Positions 1-9,590 are shown, counted from the stretch's first letter. The stretch is 64,000 nucleotides of DNA from Stenotrophomonas terrae (GCF_001431465.1 NZ_LDJJ01000009.1:1-64000), one strand, 5' to 3'. The notes: generated from the letters alone by a model not told the origin. Made by a program: numbers and translations.

Positions 1-86
1 TTCGCCCCCTCCCTTTGGCCGCAGGCCAAGGGGAGGGTTGGGGAGGGGTAGCTCCAGGTCGCCGATCGCCGGGAGAACAACAGCCC
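1..86. repeat. Intergenic repeat downstream of motB
   Basis: This is a C/G-rich imperfect hairpin (CCCCTCCC ... GGGGAGGG) followed by a TTGGGGAGGGG tail. The same theme (CCCCTCTCCC..GGGAGAGGGG-TTGGGGAGAGGG) recurs near 24.77, 27.48 and 40.53 kb, so it is a dispersed element. Lying just after the motB stop it could also end transcription, but no T-tract is visible. Confidence 0.5.
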
Positions 87-1028
87 TCAATCCACCGCCG
101 ACGGCACCCCGTCCACTTCCACATCCGCGGTCGCATTGGGCGGCAAGGCCAGCGTGGCGGTCTCATTGAGCGCGGCAGCCTCCGCTTCCTTGGTCATCAC
201 CACGATGCTGATGCGGCGGTTGATCGGGTTCTGCGGGTTGATCTTGTCGAACAATACCGAGGAGGCCAGGCCGACCACGCGGGCCACTTTGATTTCCTCC
301 ATGCCGCCTTCCAGCAGGGTGCGGCGCGCGGCGTTGGCGCGGTCGGCACTGAGCTCCCAGTTGCCGTAGCCGAGCTGGGTGGAATAGGCGGTGGTGTCGG
401 TATGGCCGGTGATGCTGATGTGGTTGGGCACCTGGTTGATGAAGTGCGACAGCTCCAGCAGGATCGTCTTGGTATACGGCATCAGGCGCGCGCTGCCGAG
501 GTCGAACATCGGCCGGTTCTGCTTGTCCACGATCTGGATGCGCAGGCCTTCCGGGGTGATGTCCAGCAGTAGCTGGTCCTTGAACGGCTCCAGCGCCTGG
601 CTCTTGCTGATCGCTTCCTGCAGCTCCTGCTTCAGCGCCTCCAGCCGTTGCCGGTCGCGTTCGCGTTCCTGCACCGGCGTGGGCATCGATTCCTGCTTGT
701 TCTGGAACGGGTCATCGCTGTTGCCACGCGACACGTCGGTAGCGCCGCCCAGTTTGATCATCGACGTACTGGCGCCGCCCGGGCCGGCCATGCCTGGCGC
801 CGGCGTGCTGCTGCTGCCGCTGAGCGGGCTGGGATTGCGGAAGTATTCGGAAATCGCCGCGCGCTCGGGCTTGCTGGTGGCGGCCATCAGCCACAGCACC
901 AGGAAGAAGGCCATCATCGCGGTGACGAAGTCGGCGTAGGCCACCTTCCACGAACCGCCGTGGTGGCCGCCGCCCTGGACTTTCTTCACCCGGCGCACGA
1001 TCACCGTGGGTTTGGCGTTCTCGGTCAT
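87..1028 (-). CDS. motB: Flagellar motor stator protein MotB
   Basis: MotB is the peptidoglycan-anchored stator subunit that, with MotA, forms the proton channel driving flagellar rotation. The N-terminus has the basic segment and the motif YADFVTAMMAFFLVLWLM, a single membrane helix carrying the proton-binding aspartate (Asp33). A Ser/Pro/Gly-rich linker follows. An OmpA-like peptidoglycan-binding domain occupies about residues 150-280, with the segment ITGHTDTTAY and a later NRRISIVV motif. The length of 313 residues is normal. It starts 10 bp after the motA stop, so the two form an operon read motA then motB. Confidence 0.96.
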   Translation of the reverse strand: MTENAKPTVIVRRVKKVQGGGHHGGSWKVAYADFVTAMMAFFLVLWLMAATSKPERAAISEYFRNPSPLSGSSSTPAPGMAGPGGASTSMIKLGGATDVSRGNSDDPFQNKQESMPTPVQERERDRQRLEALKQELQEAISKSQALEPFKDQLLLDITPEGLRIQIVDKQNRPMFDLGSARLMPYTKTILLELSHFINQVPNHISITGHTDTTAYSTQLGYGNWELSADRANAARRTLLEGGMEEIKVARVVGLASSVLFDKINPQNPINRRISIVVMTKEAEAAALNETATLALPPNATADVEVDGVPSAVD

Positions 1029-1038
1029 GGGCGGGGCC

Positions 1039-1893
1039 TTACTTGACCGACTTCAGATGCTGTTCGAACTCGCTGAAGCCCGGGCGCAGTGCCGACGGCA
1101 CGGTCTTGCGGGCGAACTCCAGGGCGATCTTCGGGTTGTAGCCGCGCAGGCAGGCCAGCAGCGCGGTCTTCACCGATTCGTAGATGCGTGCGTCCTGTTC
1201 GGCGCGCGCTTCCACCGCTGCAGCCAGCGGGCCGATGAAGCCATAGCCGAGCAGGATGCCGAGGAAGGTGCCGACCAGCGCGCCGGCCACGTGTGCGCCG
1301 ACTTCCTTGATGTCACCACCGATGGCGCCCATGGTGATGACGATGCCCAGCACCGCGGCGACGATGCCGAAACCGGGAAGGCCATCGGCCACCTTGTTGA
1401 GCACGTGGGCCGGTTCCAGCGCCTCGTGGTGGTGCTTTTCCAGCTCCAGTTCCAGCAGCGGTTCCAGCTCGTGCGGCTCGATGTTGGAGCCGATCATCAG
1501 GCGCAGGCAATCGGTGATGAAGTCCAGCAGGTGGTGGTCGGCCAGCACCTTGGGGTAGTTGGCGAACACCGCGCTGTCCTGCGGATTCTCTACATGGTCT
1601 TCCAGCGCCATGAAGCCTTCGCGGCGCGCCTTGTTGAGCAGTTCGTAGAGCAGGCTGAGCACGTCCAGATAGTCCTGGCGCTTGTACTGCGGGCCCTTGA
1701 ACACGCTGACGGTGGCGCGCAGGGTCTGCTTGACGGTCTTGAGCGGGGTGGCGATCAGGAACGCGCCCAGGGCCGCGCCGCCGATGATGACCAGCTCGTA
1801 GGGTTGCCACAGCGCGGCCAGGCGGCCGTGCGCACCGACGTAACCGCCCAGGACAGCGAAGATGACAACGAGCAGGCCGACGATGATGAGCAT
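1039..1893 (-). CDS. motA: Flagellar motor stator protein MotA
   Basis: MotA is the four-helix inner-membrane stator subunit that couples proton flow to torque on FliG. The 284-residue length is typical. The N-terminal helix (LIIVGLLVVIFAVLGGYVGA) and the region ADGLPGFGIVAAVLGIVITM contain the conserved proline-bearing helices of the MotA/TolQ/ExbB fold. The large cytoplasmic loop between helices 2 and 3 is intact. motB follows after 10 bp. The upstream spacer is filled with SMAG palindromes, and no flagellar sigma-28 promoter was recognised by eye. Confidence 0.96.
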   Translation of the reverse strand: MLIIVGLLVVIFAVLGGYVGAHGRLAALWQPYELVIIGGAALGAFLIATPLKTVKQTLRATVSVFKGPQYKRQDYLDVLSLLYELLNKARREGFMALEDHVENPQDSAVFANYPKVLADHHLLDFITDCLRLMIGSNIEPHELEPLLELELEKHHHEALEPAHVLNKVADGLPGFGIVAAVLGIVITMGAIGGDIKEVGAHVAGALVGTFLGILLGYGFIGPLAAAVEARAEQDARIYESVKTALLACLRGYNPKIALEFARKTVPSALRPGFSEFEQHLKSVK

Positions 1894-1987
1894 GGGAAGC
1901 AGACGCGGGGATGGGGATATCCCGTTGTCGGCCGTCAGAGCGGAATCTGTAGAGCCCTACCTTGTTCGGCGGGTTCAGGAACCCTGC

Positions 1988-2178
1988 TCCTGTAGAGCCG
2001 AGCCATGCTCGGCTGGGGCTCAGCAGCTCTTGTAGAGCCGAGCCATGCTCGGCTGAGGCTCTACCGGTAACGCTTCTGCCGAGCATGGCTCGGCACTACA
2101 ACGGCAAAGCCTCTGCCGAGCATGGCTCGGCACTACAACGGCAAAGCCCCCTGCCGAGCATGGCTCGGCACTACAGGG
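1988..2178. repeat. SMAG-type palindrome array (5 copies)
   Basis: Five copies of the palindrome GCCGAGC-CAT-GCTCGGC headed by GTAG are present. Two are direct (from about 1992 and 2032) and three are inverted, ending in CTAC near 2099, 2137 and 2175. They fill the spacer between motA and the convergent end of msrB. Each is able to form a hairpin. The family matches the SMAG repeats described for Stenotrophomonas. Confidence 0.9.
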
Positions 2179-2184
2179 AAGCTG

Positions 2185-2652
2185 CTAGGCCGCTGGCTGT
2201 GCCTCGGCACCGCCGCGCTGCAGCGGGTCGGGGTAGGGCTGGCCGTTCTCGACGAAACCCAGCGATACCGAGTTCAGGCAATGCCGTTCAAAGGTCGGCG
2301 GCGGGCCGTCCGGGAACACGTGACCCAGATGGCTGCCACAGCGGGCGCAGACGATCTCGGTGCGGATCATGCCGTGGCTGATGTCGCGGATCTCGCGCAC
2401 ATGCGCCGGATCGAAGGGGGCGAAGAAGCTCGGCCAGCCGGTCCCCGAATCAAACTTGGTGCTGGAGCGGAACAGCGGCAGTGCACACAGGCGGCAGCAG
2501 TACACGCCATCACGCTTGTTATCCAGGAACACGCCACAGAACGGTGCCTCGGTGCCGTGCTGCAACAGCACGCGCTGTTCTTCGGCGCTGAGGTCGGCAA
2601 CAAGGGCGTCGCGCTGGGCGCTGCTGGGAGGGCTGAGGTCGAAAGCGGTCAT
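2185..2652 (-). CDS. msrB: Peptide-methionine (R)-S-oxide reductase MsrB
   Basis: MsrB reduces methionine-R-sulfoxide in oxidised proteins, using thioredoxin as the usual electron donor. The 155-residue reading from the ATG at 2652 carries the zinc pairs CCRLC and [12 protein letters not shown]. It also has the fold signature [10 protein letters not shown] and the C-terminal [11 protein letters not shown], which holds the catalytic cysteine. The open frame continues upstream to 2847, but that part is arginine-rich, unlike the family, and overlaps the RBS and start of the divergent gene at 2776, so 2652 was chosen. Confidence 0.93.
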   Translation of the reverse strand: MTAFDLSPPSSAQRDALVADLSAEEQRVLLQHGTEAPFCGVFLDNKRDGVYCCRLCALPLFRSSTKFDSGTGWPSFFAPFDPAHVREIRDISHGMIRTEIVCARCGSHLGHVFPDGPPPTFERHCLNSVSLGFVENGQPYPDPLQRGGAEAQPAA

Positions 2653-2775
2653 GGCGGAGAATCCGTGGGGCAGGTAGCAATGGTAGGGGCGGGCAGACGC
2701 CAGTCCAAGGGCGCATTCATCGCGGCGCAAGCTGTGCCGGCGCATGCTTTCTGCGTGCAACAACAGGAGGGGCCG

Positions 2776-3162
2776 ATGAAACGGGCGATGTATCTGGTGC
2801 TGGCATTGCTGGCAGCCTGGCCGCTGTTGCTGCAGGCACAGCTGCAACAGCCACCGGCACCGACGGCGACGCGCCCGGTGACCCTGCCGCCACCGCCGCA
2901 GCCGCCATCCACGTCGCCGCGGCTACCGCAGGATGTGCGCCCGCCGTCGGTCAAGCCGCCCAAGCCGGTTCCGAAGGTGAAGCCGATCGTGCAACCGGCG
3001 CAGCCTGTGCGGCCGATCTACGACAGCAAGGGCCAGCCGGCGCCGCATATGCGCCAGACCAGCCCGGGTCGGGTGCTGGATACGCGTACCAATCGTTATT
3101 ACGACACCGTGCCCAGTGGCATGGGCCAGCAGGTGGTGCCGCCGCCGGCCGGTACCCGGTAG
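2776..3162 (+). CDS. Proline-rich exported protein of unknown function
   Basis: This 128-residue protein starts at an ATG six bases after the start of a strong AGGAGG. A hydrophobic signal peptide ([22 protein letters not shown]) is followed by a Pro/Gln-rich stretch with repeated PPP and [11 protein letters not shown] motifs, then a short C-terminal segment. Such low-complexity tails are common in small periplasmic or outer-membrane-associated proteins of Xanthomonadaceae. No catalytic motif is visible. It is transcribed divergently from msrB. Confidence 0.7.
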   Translation: MKRAMYLVLALLAAWPLLLQAQLQQPPAPTATRPVTLPPPPQPPSTSPRLPQDVRPPSVKPPKPVPKVKPIVQPAQPVRPIYDSKGQPAPHMRQTSPGRVLDTRTNRYYDTVPSGMGQQVVPPPAGTR

Positions 3163-3182
3163 GCGAGCGATTACCTGATTAC

Positions 3183-3292
3183 CTGTAGTGCCGAGCCATG
3201 CTCGGCAGGCATTTGCCCGTGTAGTGCCGAGCCATGCTCGGCAGGGGCATTACCGGTAAGGCTTCTGCCGAGCATGGCTCGGCACTACAGGA
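3183..3292. repeat. SMAG-type palindrome cluster (3 copies)
   Basis: Two direct copies start with GTAG near 3185 and 3220. One inverted copy ends in CTAC near 3289. They lie between the convergent ends of the proline-rich protein gene and the lrp-like gene, where a hairpin cluster may act as a terminator or mRNA stabiliser. Elements of this type are mobilised in trans by RAYT-type transposases, and none is seen in this window. Confidence 0.88.
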
Positions 3293-3305
3293 GCGTGGTT
3301 TCGCA

Positions 3306-3785
3306 CTACTCGGCGATTGGCAGGCACAGGGTTTCTTTGACTTCTTCCATCACGATGTAGCTCTTGGATTCACGCACGTGCGGCAAGGTCAACAAGGTGC
3401 TGCCCAGCAGTTTGCGGTAAGAGGCCATTTCATTGATGCGGGCCTTGAGCAGGTAGTCGAAATCGCCGGACATCAGGTGGCATTCCAGCACGTTGGGCAG
3501 CTTCAGCGCGGCGCGGCGGAATTCCTCGAAGATGTCGCCGGACTTGTAGGCCAGGCTGATCTCCACGAACACCAGCAGGCTGGCCTTGACCGAAGAAGGA
3601 TCCAGCCGCGCGTAGTAGCCGGTGATCACGCCTTCGCGCTCCAGCCGGCGCACGCGCTCGGTACAGGGCGTGGTCGACAGGCCAACGCGCTCGCCCAGCT
3701 CGGTGAAGGAGATGCGGCCCTCCTGCTGCAGGATGCGCAGGATCTTGCGGTCGATCTTGTCCAGTTCGCGGCTGCGGGTGGCCAT
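3306..3785 (-). CDS. Lrp/AsnC-family transcriptional regulator
   Basis: This 159-residue regulator has an N-terminal winged helix-turn-helix (LDKIDRKILRILQQEGRISFTELGERVGLSTTPCTERVRRLE) and a C-terminal RAM/AsnC effector domain with VLECHLMSGDFDYLLKA. It is transcribed divergently from dadA. In Pseudomonas an Lrp-type protein (DadR) activates dadA-dadX in response to alanine, so the same role is inferred here. The longer frame to 3854 adds an unusual hydrophobic leader, so the ATG at 3785 giving MATRSRELDKIDRK was chosen. Confidence 0.92.
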   Translation of the reverse strand: MATRSRELDKIDRKILRILQQEGRISFTELGERVGLSTTPCTERVRRLEREGVITGYYARLDPSSVKASLLVFVEISLAYKSGDIFEEFRRAALKLPNVLECHLMSGDFDYLLKARINEMASYRKLLGSTLLTLPHVRESKSYIVMEEVKETLCLPIAE

Positions 3786-3934
3786 ATGGCTCTGCTTTTG
3801 ATGAACGAAACAGGAAATTACCCTGATTAGGTGCATCAATAAAGGTAAAAACACTGGTTCACCCTGAATATACTGCGCCGTTCCTAGCCCCTGCCATCCC
3901 GTGCGCAGGGAATGATGTGGTCCGGAGAATGAAA
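3786..3934. promoter_or_regulatory. Divergent lrp/dadA promoter region
   Basis: This 149-bp spacer is AT-richer than its surroundings between 3800 and 3880. A plausible -10 hexamer TATACT lies at 3869-3874, reading towards dadA. The AT-rich stretch upstream (CAGGAAATTACC, AATAAAGGTAAAAA) would suit Lrp binding. A GGAG at 3924-3927 is well spaced from the dadA ATG at 3935. No clear -35 was found, so the promoter call is an inference. Confidence 0.4.
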
Positions 3935-5200
3935 ATGCGCGTTCTGGTGCTTGGCAGCGGTGTGATCGGCACGACCAGTGCCTGGTATCTACGGCAGGCC
4001 GGCTTTGATGTCACCGTGGTTGATCGGCAGCCTGGCCCGGCGCTGGAGACCAGCTTCGCCAATGCCGGCCAGCTGTCGTTCGGCTATACCTCGCCGTGGG
4101 CCGCCCCGGGCGTGCCGTTCAAGGCGATCAAGTGGCTGTTCGAGGAACATGCGCCGCTGGCGATCCGCCCGACCGCGGACATGGCCCAGTACCGCTGGCT
4201 GTGGCAGATGCTGCGCAACTGCACCTCGGCCCGCTACGCGGTCAACAAGGCGCGCATGGTGCGCGTGTCCGACTACAGCCGCGATTGCATCAACGAGCTG
4301 CGCGCGGCCACCGGCATCGATTATGAAGGCCGCCAGCTGGGCACCACCCAGTTGTTCCGCACCCAGCAGCAGCTGGATGCCGCCGCGCAGGACATCGAAG
4401 TGCTGCGCGAGTACGGCGTGCCTTACGAAGTGCTGGACCGCCAGGGCATTGCCCGCGTCGAGCCGGCGTTGGCCGGCAAGACCGAGACGCTGGTCGGCGC
4501 ACTGCGCCTGCCCGAGGACCAGACCGGCGATTGCCAGCTGTTCACCAACAAACTGGCAGCACTGGCCGAGGCCGCCGGCGTCGAGTTCCGCTTCGACCAG
4601 GACATCGCCTCGATCCAGCGCGAAGGTGACCGCATCACCGGCGTACGCATCAATGGCAAGCTGGAAACCGCTGACCATTACGTTGTCGCGCTGGGCAGTT
4701 ATTCGCCGCAGTTGCTGGCGCCGCTGGGCATGCAGCTGCCGGTGTATCCGTTGAAGGGTTATTCGCTGACCCTGCCGATCACCAATGCAGCGATGGCGCC
4801 GAACTCGACCATCCTGGACGAGAGCTACAAGATCGCCATCACCCGCTTCGAAGACCGCATCCGCGTTGGCGGCATGGCCGAGGTGGCCGGCTTTGACCTG
4901 TCGCTGGAACCGCGCCGCCGCGCCACGCTGGAAAAGGTGGTCAGGGATCTGTACCCGGACGGTGGTGACCTGGGCCAGGCCAGCTTCTGGACCGGCCTGC
5001 GCCCGGCGACTCCGGACGGCACGCCGGTGATCGGCGCAACGCCATATCGCAACCTGTTCCTCAACACCGGCCACGGCACCCTGGGCTGGACCATGGCAGC
5101 CGGTTCCGGTCGTTACCTGGCCGATCTGATGAGCGGCAAGCAGCCGCAGATCAGCACCGAAGGGCTGGATATCTTCCGCTACGGCAAGGGGCAGCACTGA
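3935..5200 (+). CDS. dadA: D-amino acid dehydrogenase (DadA)
   Basis: DadA is a membrane-associated FAD enzyme that oxidatively deaminates D-alanine to pyruvate and ammonia and passes electrons to the respiratory chain. The dinucleotide-binding motif [15 protein letters not shown] opens the protein. It is followed by the family signatures [14 protein letters not shown] and [14 protein letters not shown], and a C-terminal FAD segment [15 protein letters not shown]. The start at 3935 has a better-spaced GGAG than the ATG at 3929 and aligns with MRVVILGSG-type starts. The stop overlaps the dadX ATG by one base (TGATG). Confidence 0.96.
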   Translation: MRVLVLGSGVIGTTSAWYLRQAGFDVTVVDRQPGPALETSFANAGQLSFGYTSPWAAPGVPFKAIKWLFEEHAPLAIRPTADMAQYRWLWQMLRNCTSARYAVNKARMVRVSDYSRDCINELRAATGIDYEGRQLGTTQLFRTQQQLDAAAQDIEVLREYGVPYEVLDRQGIARVEPALAGKTETLVGALRLPEDQTGDCQLFTNKLAALAEAAGVEFRFDQDIASIQREGDRITGVRINGKLETADHYVVALGSYSPQLLAPLGMQLPVYPLKGYSLTLPITNAAMAPNSTILDESYKIAITRFEDRIRVGGMAEVAGFDLSLEPRRRATLEKVVRDLYPDGGDLGQASFWTGLRPATPDGTPVIGATPYRNLFLNTGHGTLGWTMAAGSGRYLADLMSGKQPQISTEGLDIFRYGKGQH

Positions 5201-6276
5201 TGCGCCCGGCACAGGCACTGATCGACCTGGACGCGCTGCGCCACAACTATCGGCTTGCGCGCCAGCTGGGCGGCGGCAAGGCACTGGCCATCATCAAGGC
5301 CGATGCCTACGGCCACGGCGCGGTGGCCTGCGCGCGCGCGCTGCAGGACGAAGCCGATGGTTTTGGCGTGGCCTGCATCGAGGAAGCATTGGAGCTGCGC
5401 CAGGCCGGTATCCGCGGCCCGATCCTGTTGATGGAAGGTTTCTTCGACGCGGCCGAGCTGCCGTTGATCGTCGAGCATGATTTCTGGGTGGTGGTAGCGA
5501 CCTCGTGGCAGCTGCAGGCGGTGGAAGCATTCAAGACCGATGCCACGCTGCGCATCTGGTTGAAGCTGGACAGCGGCATGCACCGGCTGGGTTTGTCGCC
5601 GGAGGAATTCCGCGACGCGCACGCACGCCTGAGCGCGCTGCCACAGGTTGGCCCGCTGGTGCTGATGACGCACCTGGCGCGCGCTGACGAACTGGACAGC
5701 AACCGCACCCGCGAACAGTTGGACGTGTTCATCCGCGCCACAGAAGGTTTGGCGGGCGAAACCAGCCTGTGCAATTCGCCAGCGCTGTTGGGCTGGCCGG
5801 ATGTGCGCAGTGACTGGGTGCGGCCGGGCCTGATGTTGTACGGCGCCGATCCGCTGTATCCGCAGCCCAGCCCGCACGCAGCGCAACTGCGCCCGGTGAT
5901 GACCCTGCAGTCGCGGGTGATCGCCGTGCGTGAGCTGGCGGTGGGCGAGCCGCTGGGTTACGGCGCGCGTTTTGTTGCCGAAGCGCCGACCCGCGTCGGC
6001 GTGGTGGCGATGGGCTATGCCGATGGCTATCCGCAGTTCGCACCGAATGGCACGCCGGTGTTGATCGATGGCGTGCCGGGCAGGCTGATCGGCCGCGTAT
6101 CGATGGACATGCTGACCGTGGACCTCACCGACCATCCGCAGGCCGCACGCGGCAGCATCGTGCAGCTATGGGGCAATGCACCGACCATTTCGGAGCTGGC
6201 ACCGCGCTGCAATACCAGCGCCTACCGGCTGCCATGCAGCCTCAAGCGCACCCCACGGGTATATCTGTCGGAGTGA
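5200..6276 (+). CDS. dadX: Catabolic alanine racemase (DadX/Alr)
   Basis: This is a PLP-dependent fold-III racemase interconverting L- and D-alanine. Downstream of dadA it feeds L-alanine into the D-specific dehydrogenase. The PLP lysine is Lys33 in the motif [11 protein letters not shown]. The substrate and tyrosine-base region shows the GYGARF motif, and [10 protein letters not shown] is also conserved. The length (358 residues) matches Alr/DadX. One-base overlap with dadA indicates translational coupling. If no other alr exists in the genome it would also supply D-Ala for peptidoglycan, which cannot be judged from this window. Confidence 0.95.
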   Translation: MRPAQALIDLDALRHNYRLARQLGGGKALAIIKADAYGHGAVACARALQDEADGFGVACIEEALELRQAGIRGPILLMEGFFDAAELPLIVEHDFWVVVATSWQLQAVEAFKTDATLRIWLKLDSGMHRLGLSPEEFRDAHARLSALPQVGPLVLMTHLARADELDSNRTREQLDVFIRATEGLAGETSLCNSPALLGWPDVRSDWVRPGLMLYGADPLYPQPSPHAAQLRPVMTLQSRVIAVRELAVGEPLGYGARFVAEAPTRVGVVAMGYADGYPQFAPNGTPVLIDGVPGRLIGRVSMDMLTVDLTDHPQAARGSIVQLWGNAPTISELAPRCNTSAYRLPCSLKRTPRVYLSE

Positions 6277-6285
6277 GCTGAGCTC

Positions 6286-6405
6286 CGGTAGTGCCGAGCC
6301 ATGCTCGGCAGAGGCTTTACCAGCAATGCCAATGTAGTGCCGAGCCATGCTCGGCAGAAGCTTTACCGGTAACGCCCATTGCCGAGCATGGCTCGGCACT
6401 ACAGG
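6286..6405. repeat. SMAG-type palindrome cluster (3 copies)
   Basis: Two direct copies (GTAG near 6288 and 6333) and one inverted copy (ending CTAC near 6402) follow the dadX stop. The arrangement is the same two-direct-plus-one-inverted pattern as at 3.2 kb. Confidence 0.88.
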
Positions 6406-6411
6406 TGAAGC

Positions 6412-6436
6412 AAAAGGGCCGCATTGCGGCCCTTTT
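6412..6436. terminator. Bidirectional rho-independent terminator
   Basis: A perfect stem AAAAGGGCCGC / GCGGCCCTTTT with a three-base ATT loop gives a T-run on either strand. It sits between the convergent dadX and DUF3016 genes and can stop both. Confidence 0.88.
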
Positions 6437-6460
6437 CAATTTCAATCCAGCAAGCGCGGA

Positions 6461-7030
6461 TTATAGACCGGCGGTGGTGTCGTCGTTGCGCAGTTCGCGG
6501 CGCAGCCAATCGTCGAGCATGCGCTTTTCGTAACGCAGCGGGTCGGTGTTGCTGGGCAGGCTGCTGTTGAGCAGGTAGCCGGTATCGGACAGCTTGCGCT
6601 CGCCCTGGCTGATGATCTGGCCGCTGGCGTCGGTCAGCGTGAACTGCAGCGAGATACGCGGCGGGTAGATGTCGCGCATGATGCGTACGTCGTCCAGGCG
6701 CGGGCCATGCCATGGCTCGTAGTCACCGGCACGCTTGATATCGGTGATGGTCACGTCCAACTTCTGCCCTTCCGGCAGCATTTTGCTGGCCTGCTTGCGC
6801 AGGTATTCGGCCAGGGTTTCCACCCAGTCGCCGAGCTGGGCATCCCAACGGTTGCGGCTGTAGCGCAGTTCGGTGAACTGGGCCGGATCGGTCCATTGCA
6901 CCTGCACTTGGCCTTCGACGTTCAGTGCACGCGGGGCTTCGGGATCGGCGACCGTGCGCGGTTTGGCGTCGGCGCCGCCAACGGCCAGCAGGCAGGCCAA
7001 GGCAAGTCCGGTGATGGTCAGGGTTTTCAT
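6461..7030 (-). CDS. DUF3016-family exported protein
   Basis: This 189-residue protein has a clear Sec signal peptide (MKTLTITGLALACLLAVGGADA). The mature domain has the look of DUF3016: VQVQWTDPAQFTELRYSRNRW near the start, then LDVTITDIKRAGDYEPW, and IYPPRISLQFTLTD. DUF3016 proteins are small periplasmic proteins of gammaproteobacteria without a known activity. The family assignment is from memory of its motif pattern. The shared terminator at 6412-6436 lies directly downstream. Confidence 0.8.
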   Translation of the reverse strand: MKTLTITGLALACLLAVGGADAKPRTVADPEAPRALNVEGQVQVQWTDPAQFTELRYSRNRWDAQLGDWVETLAEYLRKQASKMLPEGQKLDVTITDIKRAGDYEPWHGPRLDDVRIMRDIYPPRISLQFTLTDASGQIISQGERKLSDTGYLLNSSLPSNTDPLRYEKRMLDDWLRRELRNDDTTAGL

Positions 7031-7213
7031 GACGTACTCCTGGGGACTTTGATGACTAAAGTGTGCGGCCGATAAGGATAGGCTTCAATGAGCACGTGTC
7101 GGTGTCCTGCATGGGATTGCGCGATGGTTCATCATCACGGGCTGTGGATCGGCCCTCGCCCACACTGGCCGGTGCCTCCCTCCCTTTCCGCCGTGACCCG
7201 CTCCCTTCAGACA

Positions 7214-9232
7214 ATGCCTGCTCCCAACCTGGAATCCGCCCTGTCAGTGATGTCTCTGGACGATGAGGATCTGGAAAACTCCAGTCTTTATCGGGAGGTA
7301 TTCAATGCGGTGGGCAGCGGTCTGTGTGTGATCGAGCTGGTGCTTGAGGAGGGGGTTGCGGTGGATTTCATCTACCGCAAGGTCAACGCCGGTTTCCAGA
7401 AGGTCACCGGGCAGAGCGATGTCATTGGCCGCCGCGCCAGTGACGTGGTGCCGGCGATGGGGGCGGACTGGTTCGCGGCCTTCGGTCGGGTGCTCAGCGA
7501 TGGCGGCATCAGCCAGTTCGAGCGCGAGGTGTCGGAGCCGGCACGCTGGTATTCGGTGGAAGCGGTGCGCATCGGCGAGCCGGACAAGCACCGCGTGGCC
7601 GTATTTCTTTTTGACATCTCCGCACGCAAGCGTATTGAAACCGAGCTGGCCGAGAGCGAGGCGCGTTTCAGCGCCTTGGCCGACGGCCTGCCGATGCCGG
7701 TGTGGGTGGTGGATGACATTGGCCAGCTGCGTTTCGTCAATACCGCGTTCCTTACCTTCTTCGGCTTGCATGCCGATCAGGACCTGGGCCCGGATCCGTG
7801 GCAGCGGCTGGTGCATCCGGACGAACAGGTTTCGTTCGGGTTCCAGTTGCAGGCGGCATTGAACGGGCGCACCGAACTGCACACCAATACCCGCGTGCGC
7901 CGTCACGATGGGCAATGGCGCTGGTTGGAAATGAACGCCGTGCCACGTTTTTCCGCTGATGGCCGCTTCATCGGCCTGGCCGGCAACAGCCCGGACATCA
8001 CCGAGCGGCGCGAGATTGAAATGGCCCGCGAGGACCTGCTCACCGCCGAACGCGTGGCCCGCAACGCGGCCGAGGGCATGGCGCGGATGAAAGATGAGTT
8101 CCTGGCCACGCTGTCGCACGAACTGCGTACGCCGTTGACCACGGTGCTGGGCTGGAGTGAGCTGCTGCTGCAGCGCATGGAAGCCGATCACCCGATGCGG
8201 CGCGGCATGGAGGTGATCGCCAGCAGTGCGATGACCCAGAAAAACCTGATGTCGGACATGCTCGACCTGAGCAGCATGCTGCTGGGCAAGGTACAGCTGG
8301 AAGTGGAAGTGGTGGATCTGGCCGAGCAGGTGCGCGAAGCAGTGCGCGCGCAGGAGCTGGTGATCGAAGGCAAGGCGCAGACGCTGCAAGTGCTATTGCC
8401 GGAACTGCCGCAGCCGGTGCTGGGTGATGCCACCCGCCTGCAGCAGATCCTGGGCAACCTGCTGTCCAACGCGATCAAGTTCACTCCGGTGGAAGGGCGG
8501 ATCGAGATCAGCCTGTTGCATGAAAGCGGGCATTTGGTGGTGCAGATCAAGGATGACGGCGACGGCATCGCACCGGAATTCCTGAAACATCTGTTCAGCC
8601 GCTTCAGCCAGGCCGACAGCACCACCACCCGTCGCCATGGCGGCTTGGGGCTGGGCCTTGCCATCGTCCAGCAGTTGACCGAGCTGCATGGCGGCACTGT
8701 CTCGGCCGCTAGTGCCGGGCCAGGGCGCGGCGCCACCTTCCGCGTGCGGCTGCCGGAGTTCCAGGCGCAGAAGGCGCTGCGCCACCCGCGCCGGCGGGTG
8801 CAGCGCGGGCGCATCGGCGAGCAGGTACTGGTGCCCAATGCGCTGCAGGGCCTGCGGGTGCTGGCGGTGGAAGACCAGGTCGACATGCTCGGTTACATCC
8901 GCCGCTTGCTGGAGGAACAGGGCGCGTCGGTGGTAACCGCCGGTACCGCCGCCGAGGCATTGGAGCTGCTGGACCTGCGCGGGCATACCGCGTTCGATGT
9001 ATTGATCAGCGATATCGGCATGCCGGGCATGGATGGCTACGGCCTGATCCATACCCTGCGGCAGACCCTGGGCGTGGGCGCTGACGAGCTGCCGGCGGTG
9101 GCGGTGACCGCGCTGGCGCGGGCCGACGACCGGCGGCGCGCGTTCTCCTCCGGCTTCCAGGGGCATGTGGCCAAGCCGTATAGCGTGGCGCAGCTGATTT
9201 CGGCCATCCGCGACGCGCGCCTGCCGCGTTGA
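7214..9232 (+). CDS. Orphan hybrid sensor histidine kinase (PAS-PAS-HisKA-HATPase-REC)
   Basis: Residue numbers count from the ATG at 7214. Two PAS domains cover about residues 25-270; the second ends in the PAC-type motif RWLEMNAVPRF..GNSPDITERR. A HisKA domain has the phospho-accepting His302 in LATLSHELRTPLTTVLGW. The HATPase domain shows LLSNAIKFTP, DDGDGIAP and GGLGLGLAIV. A C-terminal receiver has Asp600 in DVLISDIGMPGMDG. No membrane segment is seen, so the kinase is probably cytosolic. No response regulator lies beside it. The start is uncertain: 7088 and 7250 are alternatives and no good RBS decides. Confidence 0.9.
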   Translation: MPAPNLESALSVMSLDDEDLENSSLYREVFNAVGSGLCVIELVLEEGVAVDFIYRKVNAGFQKVTGQSDVIGRRASDVVPAMGADWFAAFGRVLSDGGISQFEREVSEPARWYSVEAVRIGEPDKHRVAVFLFDISARKRIETELAESEARFSALADGLPMPVWVVDDIGQLRFVNTAFLTFFGLHADQDLGPDPWQRLVHPDEQVSFGFQLQAALNGRTELHTNTRVRRHDGQWRWLEMNAVPRFSADGRFIGLAGNSPDITERREIEMAREDLLTAERVARNAAEGMARMKDEFLATLSHELRTPLTTVLGWSELLLQRMEADHPMRRGMEVIASSAMTQKNLMSDMLDLSSMLLGKVQLEVEVVDLAEQVREAVRAQELVIEGKAQTLQVLLPELPQPVLGDATRLQQILGNLLSNAIKFTPVEGRIEISLLHESGHLVVQIKDDGDGIAPEFLKHLFSRFSQADSTTTRRHGGLGLGLAIVQQLTELHGGTVSAASAGPGRGATFRVRLPEFQAQKALRHPRRRVQRGRIGEQVLVPNALQGLRVLAVEDQVDMLGYIRRLLEEQGASVVTAGTAAEALELLDLRGHTAFDVLISDIGMPGMDGYGLIHTLRQTLGVGADELPAVAVTALARADDRRRAFSSGFQGHVAKPYSVAQLISAIRDARLPR

Positions 9233-9284
9233 TTTCTTTGCGTGGGTTTCACGCGGAATAACGGTAATGTGATGGCGTTCACCC

Positions 9285-9590
9285 ATGGACGCTGTCATGC
9301 CCTTGTACGCGCCCCATGTTTATTCCGACCCGACGCTGATCGCCTCGCTGGAGGCCTTGCTCGGCCAGTTGCCTGAGCAGGCGCGGGTAATGCTGGTACT
9401 CAAGGGCGGCAGCCGGGTGGCCGGGACGGTCACCACGCAGCCGGCGCTGCAGCATTTTGCCGACCACAACGAACAGCCCGGGGTGAACGCGACCGTACGC
9501 CTGGAGGACCTGCTGCGGTCCTGCCAGCAACATGTGGTCTGGCTGGACAGCGTGCTGCAGGTGCTGCACCTGCCGGCTGCCGAGCCCTGA
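9285..9590 (+). CDS. DUF3247-family small protein
   Basis: This 101-residue protein resembles DUF3247, a family confined largely to Xanthomonadales whose Xanthomonas campestris member was described as an Sm-like fold. Core segments are LEALLGQLPEQARVMLVLKGGSRVAGTV and GVNATVRLEDL, compatible with a small beta-barrel. A start at 9297 (MPLYAPHVYSD) is equally possible. Its cellular role is unknown. It lies alone between the hybrid kinase and rsmC, on the same strand. Confidence 0.75.
   Translation: MDAVMPLYAPHVYSDPTLIASLEALLGQLPEQARVMLVLKGGSRVAGTVTTQPALQHFADHNEQPGVNATVRLEDLLRSCQQHVVWLDSVLQVLHLPAAEP

Noticed and set aside
2122-2775. N-terminal extension of the proline-rich exported protein
   Set aside because: It lies antisense to msrB and would bury the signal peptide; the AGGAGG before 2776 decides the start.
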